In this document: piece after piece, positions 54,728 to 64,000 of the stretch
Numbering within the stretch: position 1 is the stretch's first letter
How the letters are laid out: the number at the start of each line of letters is the position of its first letter
Source of the DNA: Planctomycetota bacterium
GTDB lineage: Bacteria > Planctomycetota > B15-G4
DNA: 64,000 nt
Direction of reading: 5' to 3'
Assembly (NCBI GenBank): GCA_029259715.1
Contig: JAJDEP010000005.1
Span: forward strand, 1 to 64,000
Position numbers and translations under genes: made by a program
The notes under the pieces: model-generated
Seen by the model: only the letters and a program-made list of their open reading frames with translations
What the model was told of the DNA's origin: nothing
Databases searched by the model: none

Positions 54728-57456
54728 TGCGCGGCTCCGGCCGCCTGGGCATCAGCGCGGCGGGCGAGCCAGGCCACCACCGGGCTGGCGACGAAGATCG
54801 ACGAGTAGGTGCCGACCAGCACGCCCACGATCATGGCGAAGGCGAAGCCTTCGAGCACCGGCTGGGTGCCGTAGCTGAAGTAGAAGATGACCACGAGCAC
54901 GAGCATCGTGGTGATCGACGTCAGCAAGGTGCGCGAGAGGCACTGGTTGACCGAGATGTCGAGCACTTCGTCGAGGGGCTTGTCGAGCCGCGGCAGGTTC
55001 TCGCGGACACGGTCGAAGAGCACGATGGTGTCATTGAGCGAGTAGCCGACGATGGTCAGGAAGGCGGCGATCATGGCCAGGTCGATCTCGATGTCGACGA
55101 AGCCGATGCTGTGCACGAGCGCCACGAGGCCGAGGGTGATGGCCACGTCGTGGAACAGCGCCACGATGGCCGCGATGCCGTAGCGGAACTCGCGGAAGCG
55201 CACGCGGATGTACAGCACGATGGCCACGAAGGCGAGGATGATGGCTTGGATGGCCGAGTCACGCAGCTCGACGCCCACGCGGGATCCGATGGTCGTCGAC
55301 TGCAGGAACGGCTTGTTCACCGCCGGCAGGCCGTCGGCCCGTTGCAGGGCGTTGGCGAGACGCTGGACGATCTCCTGATCGCCGAAGCCGGTTCCGGCCA
55401 ATGTGCCGCTCACGGACACGCCGCCGTCGGCGGTGGGGGCCACGGCCAGGTCGGCGATGAATCCGAGTCGTTCGGCGACGGCATCGGCGGACACCGTGTC
55501 CTGGAAGTTGAGCGTCGCGGAGAGGGCGCTGGTCGCCGCCGCCGCGTCCTCGGTGATGACCAGGTCGGTGACGAAGTCACGCTCGAGCATCTCGCCCAGG
55601 CTCGCGCGCAGGCGCGCCTCGTAGCGGGCGGTCATGTCGTCGGCGGACTCGCCGTCGGCGGCCGAGGCGGTCTCCTCGCCCTTGATCTTGATCACGTACT
55701 GGCTCGACGTGCCGGCCGGGGCGTCCTCGTCGACGACCGAGATGACCTGGGCGCCGGCGAAGGTCTGCTTGATGGCCTCGCGCACTTCGCCCTGGGCAAT
55801 GGGCCGGTTGAGCTGCACCTGTGCCTTGTAACCGCCGAGGAAGTCGAGGCCGTAGGCGTCGTGACCGAGTCCCACGAAGGCCACCAGGCTGACGACCACG
55901 GCGACGATGGAGATCTTGGTGGCGACCCGGGCCTTGCTCATGAAGGCGATGGCCGTCTCCTGCTTGACCAGGCGCGCCATGGTCACGGACGGCAGCCACT
56001 CCTTGGCGATCAGGAACAGGTAGGCGGTCTTGCCGAACACGAGCACTGAGAAGACCGACGTGAGGATGCCGAGCATGAGCACCACCGCGAAACCCTTCAC
56101 CGGGCCGGTGCCCAGCTTGTAGAGGATGAACGCGGTGAGGAAGGTCGTGACGTTGGCGTCGATGATGGTCGAGGTGGCCTTCTCGAAGCCGAGCTTGACC
56201 GACTGCGCCAGGCCCTTGGCCCGATCGGTCTCCTCACGCAGGCGCTCGAACACCAGGATGTTGGCGTCGATGGCCATGCCGATGGTGAGCACGAGGCCGG
56301 CGAGGCCCGGCAGCGTCAACGTGGCCTGCAAGGCCAGCAGGAAACCGGCCAGCATGAGCAGGTTGATGCTCAGGCACGCCACGGCGATGAGGCCGTTGAC
56401 GCGGTAGTAGAAGACCGTGAACAGCAGCACCACAATCACGCCCCACAGGGCGGACTGCGTGCCGGCCTCGATGGACGACTCGCCCAGCGACGGCCCGATG
56501 GTGTTCTCGAACAGCAGCCGCGGCTTCATCTGCAGGCTGCCCGAGCGGATGATCGTGAGGTAGTTGCGGATCTCGTCGGGGGTAAAGCCCGTCGCCGAGC
56601 CCGACTGGATCACGAAGCTGCCGTCGAGGCGCGAGTTGATCGTCGCCGGCGGCTGGGCCATGCGTCCGTCGAGCACGATGCCGAGGTAGCGGCCGACGTT
56701 CTCCTCGGTCCAGTCGCCGAACTCGGACTGGCGGCTGAGGTGCATGGTGATGCCCACCGCCGGGCTGCCGCGGTCGTCGGACGACTGGCGCACGTTGCCG
56801 ATGTCGGCGCCGGTGAAGAGGTGCCCCGAACCCTGCTCGAGGCGCACCAGCAGGAAATCGTTGGCCGTCAGCGGCGCGTCGACGAAGGCGTTCTCGTTGT
56901 CGACCAGGGTCTCGAGGCCGCGGCGTTCGGCCAGCACCTGATTCGAGTAGGGCAGCCAGCGGTAGCGCACCCCGGGGAAGGCCCGGTCGAGGCTGGTGAT
57001 GTCGATCTCGCCGGCGCCCTTGCCGACGTGCTGCGCCAGCAGCTCGTCGAGGCGCGCGGTCTCGTCGGCCACGCTGAGGCCGTTGGCCAGGTCGTCGTAG
57101 GCGGCGATGCGCCACTCGAGCCGGCCCACGCGGGAGACCAGCGTCTTGACCGATCCCGCCTCTTCGGCGCCCGAACCCGGGAGTTCGATGACGATCTCGT
57201 TGGTGCCCTGTCGGGTGATCGACGACTCGCGGATGCCGTAGGCATCGATTCTCTTCCGGAGCGTGGCGATGGTCGAGGCGATGGCGTCGACCTCCACCGA
57301 GCCCGTGCCCAGGTCGGGCTCCTCGAGCTCGTAGCGCAGCGTGACGCCGCCCTGCAGGTCGAGGCCGAGGATGACGTCATTGCTGGTGATGGACCAGACG
57401 CTGAACGCAGCCAGCAGGATGATCCAGAACAGCGGCTTCGCGATGTCGGAGCTCAT
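54724..57456 (-). CDS. secDF: Fused protein translocase subunit SecD/SecF
   Basis: NDVILGLDLQGGVTLRYELE...LTIGMAIDANILVFERLREE (SecD) and GLDFLGGYKAQVQLNRPIAQGEVREAIK...YSLNDTIVLFDRVREN (SecF) in one ORF. Confidence 0.95.
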   Translation of the reverse strand: MSSDIAKPLFWIILLAAFSVWSITSNDVILGLDLQGGVTLRYELEEPDLGTGSVEVDAIASTIATLRKRIDAYGIRESSITRQGTNEIVIELPGSGAEEAGSVKTLVSRVGRLEWRIAAYDDLANGLSVADETARLDELLAQHVGKGAGEIDITSLDRAFPGVRYRWLPYSNQVLAERRGLETLVDNENAFVDAPLTANDFLLVRLEQGSGHLFTGADIGNVRQSSDDRGSPAVGITMHLSRQSEFGDWTEENVGRYLGIVLDGRMAQPPATINSRLDGSFVIQSGSATGFTPDEIRNYLTIIRSGSLQMKPRLLFENTIGPSLGESSIEAGTQSALWGVIVVLLFTVFYYRVNGLIAVACLSINLLMLAGFLLALQATLTLPGLAGLVLTIGMAIDANILVFERLREETDRAKGLAQSVKLGFEKATSTIIDANVTTFLTAFILYKLGTGPVKGFAVVLMLGILTSVFSVLVFGKTAYLFLIAKEWLPSVTMARLVKQETAIAFMSKARVATKISIVAVVVSLVAFVGLGHDAYGLDFLGGYKAQVQLNRPIAQGEVREAIKQTFAGAQVISVVDEDAPAGTSSQYVIKIKGEETASAADGESADDMTARYEARLRASLGEMLERDFVTDLVITEDAAAATSALSATLNFQDTVSADAVAERLGFIADLAVAPTADGGVSVSGTLAGTGFGDQEIVQRLANALQRADGLPAVNKPFLQSTTIGSRVGVELRDSAIQAIILAFVAIVLYIRVRFREFRYGIAAIVALFHDVAITLGLVALVHSIGFVDIEIDLAMIAAFLTIVGYSLNDTIVLFDRVRENLPRLDKPLDEVLDISVNQCLSRTLLTSITTMLVLVVIFYFSYGTQPVLEGFAFAMIVGVLVGTYSSIFVASPVVAWLARRADAQAAGAAH

Positions 57457-57462
57457 GGGCCG

Positions 57463-57942
57463 TCAGGAATCCTGTGCTTCGCCGCCGTCGGCGGGTGCGG
57501 CCTCGGTGGCCGGTGCCTCGGGAGCCGGCGTCGGCTTCGGCGTGGCCTTGCGGCCCTTGGTGCTGCCGCTGTGCTGGCGCTCCTTGATGCGCGCCGCCTT
57601 GCCGGTTTTCTTGCGCAGCACGTAGAGCTTCGCGCGACGCACGACGCCCTTGCGCTGCACGTCGATCTCGGTCACGAGCGGCGAGTGCACGGGGAAGGTG
57701 CGCTCGATGCCCTCGCCCTGCGTCACCCGACGCACGGTGAAGGAGCGGCCGAGCCCCTTGCCGGAGATGGCGATGACGTCACCGATGAACTGCTGGATGC
57801 GCGTCTTCTCCTCCTCCTTGCCCTTGGCGCCCTTGGTGAGCTCGCGAATGAGCACGCCCACAGCGACGCGGTCACCGACCTCGAAGTCGGGCACCGACTC
57901 TTTCCTGTAGCTCTGCTCAATGTCCGAAACGGGTGTGCTCAT
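57463..57942 (-). CDS. rplS: 50S ribosomal protein L19 with C-terminal Pro/Ala-rich tail
   Basis: VPDFEVGDRVAVGVLIRE...RIQQFIGDVIAISGKGLGRSFTVRRVTQGEGIERTFPVHSPLVTEIDVQRKGVVRRAKLYVLRKKTGKAARIKE. Confidence 0.95.
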   Translation of the reverse strand: MSTPVSDIEQSYRKESVPDFEVGDRVAVGVLIRELTKGAKGKEEEKTRIQQFIGDVIAISGKGLGRSFTVRRVTQGEGIERTFPVHSPLVTEIDVQRKGVVRRAKLYVLRKKTGKAARIKERQHSGSTKGRKATPKPTPAPEAPATEAAPADGGEAQDS

Positions 57943-58628
57943 CGCTGGTCTTCCCGCAGGGCCTTCCAAACGGTGGTCCTCTCCTCGGCCTGGGCCCTGC
58001 GCCAGGCGGAGATCTCTTCGTGGTTCCCGCTCAGCAGCACCTCGGGGACCTCTTGGCCCCGGAAGCTGCGCGGACGTGTGTAGTGGGGGTGGTCGAGCAT
58101 GCCGTCGACGAAGCTGTCCTGACGGGCCGACTCGTCGTCGCCGAGGACGCCCGGGATCAGGCGCGTGGCGGCCTCGATGGTGGCCATCGCCGCCAGCTCT
58201 CCGCCGGACAGCACGAAGTCGCCGATGGAGACCTCGATCCAATCGAAGCTCTGGTGGATGCGCTCGTCGAAGCCTTCGTAGCGCCCGCACAGTCCGAGCC
58301 AGCGGGGCTGCTGCGCCAACCAGGCCGCGCGCTCCTGGTCGAGGGGCGCGCCCTGTGGCGTGAACAGGAGCTTGGGCATGCCATCGAATCCGCCGTCCCG
58401 TGCCGCGAGGGACTCCATCGCGGCGAACACCGGCTCGGGCTTGATGACCATGCCCGGTCCGCCGCCGAAGGGGCGGTCGTCGACGCTGCGGTGGGGATCG
58501 CTGGTCTGCTCGCGGAAGTCGTGCAACGTGACATCGAGCAGGCCCTTGCGGCGCGCGATGCCCACGATGCTCTCGTCGAGGAAGTTCTCGAAGAGCCGCG
58601 GGAAGAGGGTGAGGATCTGGACCTGCAC
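57939..58628 (-). CDS. trmD: tRNA (guanine37-N1)-methyltransferase
   Basis: VQVQILTLFPRLFENFLDESIVGIARRKGLLDVTLHDFREQTSDPHRSVDDRPFGGGPGMVIKPEPVFAA...CGRYEGFDERI...IGDFVLSGGELAAM. GTG start assumed; ORF track extends to 58682. Confidence 0.95.
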   Translation of the reverse strand: MQVQILTLFPRLFENFLDESIVGIARRKGLLDVTLHDFREQTSDPHRSVDDRPFGGGPGMVIKPEPVFAAMESLAARDGGFDGMPKLLFTPQGAPLDQERAAWLAQQPRWLGLCGRYEGFDERIHQSFDWIEVSIGDFVLSGGELAAMATIEAATRLIPGVLGDDESARQDSFVDGMLDHPHYTRPRSFRGQEVPEVLLSGNHEEISAWRRAQAEERTTVWKALREDQR

Positions 58629-58892
58629 GTCGGAAACCTGCGGAACGAGTGCCGAAGAGTGAGAAGCCCGTGGGGGCCGCACGTCCTCGCCGGGACGCGC
58701 ACCTCGCGCTCGCCGCGGGTCCCAAATCCATGGGACTTCGCAGGTTACGCAGAACCGCCTAGTGTAAATTCGCCCCTGACGAGGTCAACCCGTGAGCAGG
58801 GCCCTCCTGGCCTGAATTCGGCCGGGGCGCTGCCCACCCCGGTCGAACCGCTTCCGCGCCACCCCGAACCCCGTAAAGTCCTGACCCGAACC

Positions 58893-59516
58893 ATGTTCAG
58901 CGGCATCGTCGAGACCACCTGCAGCGTCACAGCCGTCGAGGATCGGGGGGCCAGCCGCCGGTTGCGCCTCGACCTCGATCCCTTGACCGTCCTCGACGGG
59001 GCCGACCCGGGCGGACCCGTGGGCCTCGGCGACAGCGTGGCCATCAACGGCGTCTGCCTCACCGTGGCGGCTCTGGAAGGCGGATCGGCGGACTTCGATG
59101 TGGTCTCCGAGACCCTCGCCTGCACCAGCCTGGGCACCCTCGCCGTCGGCGATCGGGTCAACGTCGAGCGGGCCTTGCGCTACGGCCAGCGGGTCGACGG
59201 GCACCTGGTCCAGGGGCACGTGGAGAGCACCGGCCGGGTGCAGTCGGTGGAGGTCCAGGCGGGCCAGACCTGGTTCACCGTCCGTTGCGGTCCCGAGTTC
59301 GCAGCCCGCTGCCTGCCCAAGGGGTCGGTGGCCATCGACGGGGTCAGCCTGACCATCGCCGAACTGGGCGACGAGACCGTGTCGGTGGCGCTCGTGCCGC
59401 ACACGTTGCAGCGCACCAGCCTCGGAGCGCGGGCGTCCGGCGATACGGTCAACCTCGAGGCCGACCTGATGGGACAGTGGGTGCTCGCCGCGGTGGCGCG
59501 CGGCGGCGTCGGCTAG
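58893..59516 (+). CDS. ribE: Riboflavin synthase alpha subunit
   Basis: MFSGIVETTCSVTAVEDRG...GDSVAINGVCLTV...DVVSETLACTSLGTLAVGDRVNVERALRYGQRVDGHLVQGHVESTG duplicated lumazine-binding domains. Confidence 0.95.
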   Translation: MFSGIVETTCSVTAVEDRGASRRLRLDLDPLTVLDGADPGGPVGLGDSVAINGVCLTVAALEGGSADFDVVSETLACTSLGTLAVGDRVNVERALRYGQRVDGHLVQGHVESTGRVQSVEVQAGQTWFTVRCGPEFAARCLPKGSVAIDGVSLTIAELGDETVSVALVPHTLQRTSLGARASGDTVNLEADLMGQWVLAAVARGGVG

Positions 59517-59530
59517 CCGCACCGCCCGGG

Positions 59531-59555
59531 CCCGCCGACGGAGGCTGTCGGCGGG
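59531..59555. terminator. Hairpin between convergent genes (no U-tract)
   Basis: CCCGCCGAC-GGAGGCT-GTCGGCGGG perfect 9-bp stem. Confidence 0.45.
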
Positions 59556-59584
59556 GCGCGGCGACCCAGCGCCGCTTGCAGGAC

Positions 59585-60487
59585 TCAGCGCCGCGCGAAA
59601 GTGGCGGTGAGTCCCTGCTTGAGCGACCGCGGGGCGTAGCCGAGCTCTTCGATGGCCTCGCTGCTGTCGACGGAGTGATCGGCCAGGTGGAAGTGCAGCA
59701 CCGAGAGGGGACGGTGCTTACCCACCAGGGCGAGGGCCCGGGCCACGAGTCCCCACAGGAACAGCGGCACCGAGCGGATGCGTCCGGCGCCGCCGCTCGC
59801 GTCGCGCACGGCGTAGCGGAAGTTGCACACCGACAGAGGGGTCGAGCCGCCGAGGCGGAAGGTGCGCCCTTCGAGGCCGTCGCCCTCGGCTGCGGCCACC
59901 AGGGCCGCGGCGACGTCGTCGACGTACGCGGGCTGGATCAGGGCCGAGCCGCCGTCGGGCAACCACATGGTCCCCTCGCGCATGCGCCGCACGAGGTTCG
60001 GCGTGTGGTTGGGATCGCCGGCGCCGTAGATCAGGGTCGGTCGCATGATCACGAAGGGCAGCTCGGAGGCCCGCACGACGGCCTCGGCCTCCAGCTTCGA
60101 CTCGCTGTAGGGCGTCGGCGGGATGTCCTCCACCGAGAAGGACGACACGAACACGAGCCGGGCCGGATCGGTGCCGGATTCCAGGGCGAGCTGCTCGAGG
60201 GCGGCCACCAGGTTGGCGGTGCCGGTGACGTTGACGTTGTGCAGGTGCGGGTCGGTGTCGCTCACCACCGCCGCCGCGTGGATGACCACGTCGGGCTGGG
60301 CCACGGACAGGTGTCGCGGCAGCGAGGCCGTGTCGGTGATGTCGCCCTCGACCCACTCGACGGCTGGCGTCAGGTCAGCCGGGCGCTCGCCCCGACTGAG
60401 CACGACCACCTCGTGACCACGGGCGAGCGCCTGCTCGACCGTGCGACGGCCCAGAAATCCCGATCCTCCGGTGACGAACACTCTCAC
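59585..60487 (-). CDS. NAD(P)-dependent epimerase/dehydratase (extended SDR)
   Basis: VRVFVTGGSGFLGRRTVEQALARGHEVVVLSRGERP...PYSESKLEAEAVVRASELPFVIMRPTLIYGAGD; GTG start assumed. Confidence 0.88.
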   Translation of the reverse strand: MRVFVTGGSGFLGRRTVEQALARGHEVVVLSRGERPADLTPAVEWVEGDITDTASLPRHLSVAQPDVVIHAAAVVSDTDPHLHNVNVTGTANLVAALEQLALESGTDPARLVFVSSFSVEDIPPTPYSESKLEAEAVVRASELPFVIMRPTLIYGAGDPNHTPNLVRRMREGTMWLPDGGSALIQPAYVDDVAAALVAAAEGDGLEGRTFRLGGSTPLSVCNFRYAVRDASGGAGRIRSVPLFLWGLVARALALVGKHRPLSVLHFHLADHSVDSSEAIEELGYAPRSLKQGLTATFARR

Positions 60488-60679
60488 GCCCACATGGCCG
60501 CGCTGTCGCCGGCGCCTCCTCCCGTCAGGGTTCCTCGGTGATTGGATCACCGCAGGGGTGCTGCTAGCCTCATCCTCACATCAGCTTGCCAAAAAGCCCG
60601 GATTCGCCCCCAGCCCGAATGGGCGCCGCACCGTCCCGGCGAGCCGGATGCGGGACGCAGCAACCCCGGGAGGAATGAC

Positions 60680-61852
60680 GTGCGAGTGTTGCAGGTCATG
60701 GAGTGCACCATCGGGGGCACGCGGCGCCACCTGCGCGATCTGTGCCACGGTCTGCTCCGACGCGGCGTGCAGCTGCAGGTGGCCTGCGCCGCCCTGCGCG
60801 AGCCGGCGGTGCGGAAGGACATGGCGGGTTGGGCAGCCGCCGGCGCCGAGGTCACCGAGGTGCCCATGGTGCGGGCCATCCGGCCCCTCACCGATCTGAG
60901 CCACGCCGCCCACCTGGGCCGACTCATGGCCGGGCGGGACCTCGACGTGGTCCACACCCATTCGAGCAAGGCGGGAGCCCTGGGACGCGTCGCGGCCCTG
61001 ATGCGCAGCGGCGCGGCCCGGATCCACACGCCCCACACCTTCGCCTTCGCCTTCGAGGGCGGGGTCGGGCAGGGGGGCGAGGCGGCCGGGCCCCGGGGCC
61101 TGATCCTCTCGACGGAGCGGCTCCTCGGTCGTTTCACCCAACGCATGCTGCACGTCTCCGAAGGCGAGCGGGAGGACGGTCAGCAGCTCGGCATCATCGC
61201 TCGGGGTCGCACCCGGGTGGTGCCCAACGGCATCGATCCGACGGAATTCGCCCGGCCGACGGGGGGGCCGGCCCTGCGCGCCGAGCTGGGCATCCCCGAC
61301 GGCGCGCCGGTGGTGGGATCGGTGGGGCTGCTCAACGACGCCAAGGGCTACGACGTGCTGCTCGATGCCCTCGCGCTCATGGACCGCGACGTCCATGCCG
61401 TCGTGCTCGGCCACGGGGAGCGGGAGCAGGCCCTCACCGAGCGGGCGCACCGACTCGGGCTGGCCGAGCGCTGGCACCTGGCCGGTTGGCGTGACGAGGT
61501 GCACTCAGCCCACGACGCCTTCGACGTGTTCGTGCTCAGCTCGCGTTGGGAAGGCATGAGCTACGCCCTGATGGAGGCCATGGCCGCCGGACTGCCCTGC
61601 GTCTCCACTGCGGTCAACGGGAGCGACACTTTGCTGGGCGGCGAGGACGGGCGCGACCCGCCGTGCGGCGCACTCGTCCCGCGGGAGGACCCGGCGGCGT
61701 TGGCCGCAGCCCTCACCGGTCTGCTGGCCGACCGCGCGCGGGCCGCCGAGTGGGGCAGCCGTTCTGCCGCGCGCATCGCGCAGCGCTTCACCCTCGAGCA
61801 CATGCTCGACCGGACCCTCGCTGTTTACGAGGACGTGGCGACGAGCTCATGA
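60680..61852 (+). CDS. Glycosyltransferase family 4
   Basis: GTG start with gggagga SD; VRVLQVMECTIGGTRRHLRDLCHGLLRRGVQ...VVPNGIDPTEFARP...FVLSSRWEGMSYALMEAMAAGLPCVST. Confidence 0.9.
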   Translation: MRVLQVMECTIGGTRRHLRDLCHGLLRRGVQLQVACAALREPAVRKDMAGWAAAGAEVTEVPMVRAIRPLTDLSHAAHLGRLMAGRDLDVVHTHSSKAGALGRVAALMRSGAARIHTPHTFAFAFEGGVGQGGEAAGPRGLILSTERLLGRFTQRMLHVSEGEREDGQQLGIIARGRTRVVPNGIDPTEFARPTGGPALRAELGIPDGAPVVGSVGLLNDAKGYDVLLDALALMDRDVHAVVLGHGEREQALTERAHRLGLAERWHLAGWRDEVHSAHDAFDVFVLSSRWEGMSYALMEAMAAGLPCVSTAVNGSDTLLGGEDGRDPPCGALVPREDPAALAAALTGLLADRARAAEWGSRSAARIAQRFTLEHMLDRTLAVYEDVATSS

Positions 61853-61865
61853 AGGGCCGACCGAC

Positions 61866-62990
61866 GTGAAGATCCTGCACGTGATCACGACCCTCGGCGT
61901 GGGCGGCGCCGAGAAGCACCTGCTCTGGCTGGTGGGCGGGCAGCTGGATGCCGGACACGACGTCAGCGTGATCTACCTGAAGGGCGGCGGCGAGCTGGCC
62001 GGCGGCTTCTCCGCGCTGGGTGTGTCGCTGAGGATGGTGCCCTGGGATCGCCCCGACCCCTTCTCCCTGCGGCGCGCGGTGAAGGAGCTGGCGGTGTTCA
62101 TCGATCAGTGGCAGCCGGACATCGTGCACACCCATCTGCTCAAAGCCGACACGGTGGGCACCCTCGCCGCCCGCCGCGCTGGCGTGGACGCCATCGTCTC
62201 GAGCAAGCACAACGACGAGCGGGCCCTGCTGCGTTGGCCGGTGGGGGCCATCCACGGGTGGCTCGCCAAGCGCATGGTGCGCACCATCGCCCTGTCCGAT
62301 TGCGTCGCCGCATTCACGGCGGAGCACGGGCGGGTCGACCCCGGGCGGATCCGGCGCATCTACTACGGCGTCGACGCCGAGCGGCTGCAGCCGACCCACG
62401 ACCGCGCCGCCGTGCGTCGCCTGATCGGCCTCGACGACGACGCGCCCGTGGCGATCTGCGTCGGCCGGCTCGCGCTCCAGAAGGACCACGCCACGCTGCT
62501 GGCCGCCCTGGCCGAGGGGCCGCCCCAGCTCGTGCTGCTGCTGGTGGGCGGCGACCCGTTCGGTGACGGCATGCCGCGCCTGCAGGAGCGGGCCGAGGAG
62601 CTCGGCGTCGTGGACCGGGTGCGCTTCCTGGGCATCCGCCACGACGTGCCCGACCTGCTGGGGGCCAGCGACGTCTTCGTGCTCTCGTCCCTGTGGGAGG
62701 GGCTCGGGCTCGTGTTGCTCGAGGCCATGGCGGTGGGACTGCCCATCGTCGCCACCGGTGTCTCCGCCATCCCCGAGGTGGTGCAAGACGGCGTGACCGG
62801 CTGGCTGGTCCCGCCCGCGGACCCGGCGGCTCTGGCCGCGGCCCTGGAGACCAGCCTCGCCGATCCGGCGGAGCGGCGACGGCGCGGCGAGGCCGGCCGC
62901 CAACGACTGCTGGAACACTTCGCCCTGCCCCGGATGATGGCGGAGATCGAGGCGGTCTATGTCGAGGTCCTGGACGAGGTGGCACGGTGA
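61866..62990 (+). CDS. Glycosyltransferase family 4
   Basis: MKILHVITTLGVGGAEKHLLWLVGGQLDAGHDVSVIYLKGGGEL...FVLSSLWEGLGLVLLEAMAVGLPIVATGVSAIPEVVQDGVTGWLV. Confidence 0.92.
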   Translation: MKILHVITTLGVGGAEKHLLWLVGGQLDAGHDVSVIYLKGGGELAGGFSALGVSLRMVPWDRPDPFSLRRAVKELAVFIDQWQPDIVHTHLLKADTVGTLAARRAGVDAIVSSKHNDERALLRWPVGAIHGWLAKRMVRTIALSDCVAAFTAEHGRVDPGRIRRIYYGVDAERLQPTHDRAAVRRLIGLDDDAPVAICVGRLALQKDHATLLAALAEGPPQLVLLLVGGDPFGDGMPRLQERAEELGVVDRVRFLGIRHDVPDLLGASDVFVLSSLWEGLGLVLLEAMAVGLPIVATGVSAIPEVVQDGVTGWLVPPADPAALAAALETSLADPAERRRRGEAGRQRLLEHFALPRMMAEIEAVYVEVLDEVAR

Positions 62991-63526
62991 GCAACAGCGA
63001 CGACGCAGCCCGGCGGGGCGATGAGGTGCCGATCCAGGCGGCCGCGGCCCGGCGCTCGGTGATCACCGTGTGCTCGGGCAACATCTGCCGCTCGCCCATG
63101 GCGTCGGCCTTCCTGCGTGTGCACCTGGCGGACCGGGGCTTCTCCAATGTCGAGGTCATCTCGGCGGGGACCCACGCCCTGGTGGGCCGCCCGGCCATGC
63201 GCGAGGCCCGCTCGGCGGTGGCGGGCATCCGGGGCGAGGCCGAGTCCCACGAGGCCCGGCAGCTTGACATCGGCATGGCCTCCGACGCGTCCATGATCCT
63301 GTGCGCGACGACGGCGCACCGTCGGCACATCCTTTCGTGGTGGCCCGACCTGCCGCCCGAGAAGGTGCGGCTGTTCAACGACACCATCCGCGGCTCGGCG
63401 CCCCTCGACGTCGACGATCCCTACGGCTGGGATCAGGAGGTGTTCAACCTCGCGGCGCGGGTCATCGACCGCGCCATGGAGTCGTGGGCCGACGTGCTGT
63501 CCACCCAGTGGGGCAACGGCCGCTGA
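62987..63526 (+). CDS. Low-molecular-weight protein-tyrosine phosphatase
   Basis: SVITVCSGNICRSPMASAFL (CX5R signature), distal DPYGWDQEVFNLAARVIDRA; GTGA overlap. Confidence 0.9.
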   Translation: MSNSDDAARRGDEVPIQAAAARRSVITVCSGNICRSPMASAFLRVHLADRGFSNVEVISAGTHALVGRPAMREARSAVAGIRGEAESHEARQLDIGMASDASMILCATTAHRRHILSWWPDLPPEKVRLFNDTIRGSAPLDVDDPYGWDQEVFNLAARVIDRAMESWADVLSTQWGNGR

Positions 63527-63567
63527 GCCTGGCGTCCGCGGAATCGGTGCTCGCCACCGCCTGGCCG

Positions 63568-64000
63568 ATGGCCAGGGGACCGCTCTTCACAATCATCGTC
63601 ATGACCGTGGTCATGGGGCTGTGGCTCCTGGTCCTCAAGCAGGTGTATCCGCGGCTGGTGGCGTCGAGGCGTTATGGCGTGCCGCCTACGTATGACTCGG
63701 TCACACCGACCCACACCGGTCTCTTCGATCAACGCAGAGGCCTGACGTTTTGCGCCCTTGGTTGCGTGGGCGTGGCACTCGTTACGACCGATGTCCTCGG
63801 GTGGGTCACCGGGGCATCAGTCGCGTCGTTCGAGATCACGGGTGAGGACACGCTTGTCGTCTACGGTTCGCCGTTCATCCAATACCTGCTGGCATTGCTC
63901 GTTGGCGTCCTCTTTGCCCCGGCCCTGACAGCGATGCTGCTCGGTCGCGTTTCCGGCGGTGCCCTGCTCGAGGACGCGCGCGCCGTCTGTTGGCGTACTG
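63568..64000 (+). CDS. Hypothetical membrane protein (truncated by window edge)
   Basis: Open frame from ATG 63568 to edge: MARGPLFTIIVMTVVMGLWLLVLKQVYPRLVASRRYGVPPTYD...FIQYLLALLVGVLFAPALTAMLLGRVSG. Confidence 0.55.
   Translation, partial: MARGPLFTIIVMTVVMGLWLLVLKQVYPRLVASRRYGVPPTYDSVTPTHTGLFDQRRGLTFCALGCVGVALVTTDVLGWVTGASVASFEITGEDTLVVYGSPFIQYLLALLVGVLFAPALTAMLLGRVSGGALLEDARAVCWRT

Noticed and set aside
1-64000. CRISPR arrays, IS elements, integrases, phage or toxin-antitoxin modules
   Set aside because: No regularly spaced palindromic repeats, transposase/integrase motifs or recognisable TA pairs were seen; the only arrays are coding TPR repeats and short in-frame mini-repeats.
63568-64000. 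Possible horizontally acquired end segment (somewhat less GC-biased codons)
   Set aside because: Too little sequence before the window edge to judge; kept only as a hypothetical membrane protein.

Overview
High-GC bacterial chromosomal segment, densely coding, with no mobile element, CRISPR array or rRNA seen. About 5.5-36.9 kb is a large exopolysaccharide/capsule-type locus: DegT-like aminotransferase, several CelD/FemAB-like GNAT proteins, an AsnB-like amidotransferase, GT2/GT4 glycosyltransferases, polysaccharide deacetylase, heparinase-like protein, AlgD-like sugar-nucleotide dehydrogenase, WecG/TagA GT, O-antigen ligase, RGLX/YetA-like lipoprotein, Wzz, flippase, initiating sugar transferase, Wza-like exporter, a degenerate BY-kinase-like ATPase, sugar-nucleotide enzymes and three SGNH hydrolases. 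Around it lie a KLC-type TPR protein, a DTW-domain protein, tRNA-Pro(TGG), lexA, nadB, hflX, a Lon-like protease, an M28 peptidase, a TolC/HlyD/FtsX-type efflux operon, secDF, rplS, trmD, ribE, two more GT4s and an LMW protein tyrosine phosphatase. The most interesting candidates are (i) an unannotated 26-aa predicted single-TM microprotein ORF 12 nt upstream of lexA, behind a GTTAGG-N10-CCTAAC palindrome, as a possible SOS-linked microprotein; (ii) a multi-hairpin leader with competing repeats upstream of the initiating sugar transferase; (iii) enzyme-like proteins with missing catalytic residues (AsnB Cys2 to Ser, a Walker-A-less BY-kinase-like protein, a DTW protein with a possible degenerate DEDDh exonuclease-like tail). 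All family calls were made by eye; no searches were run.
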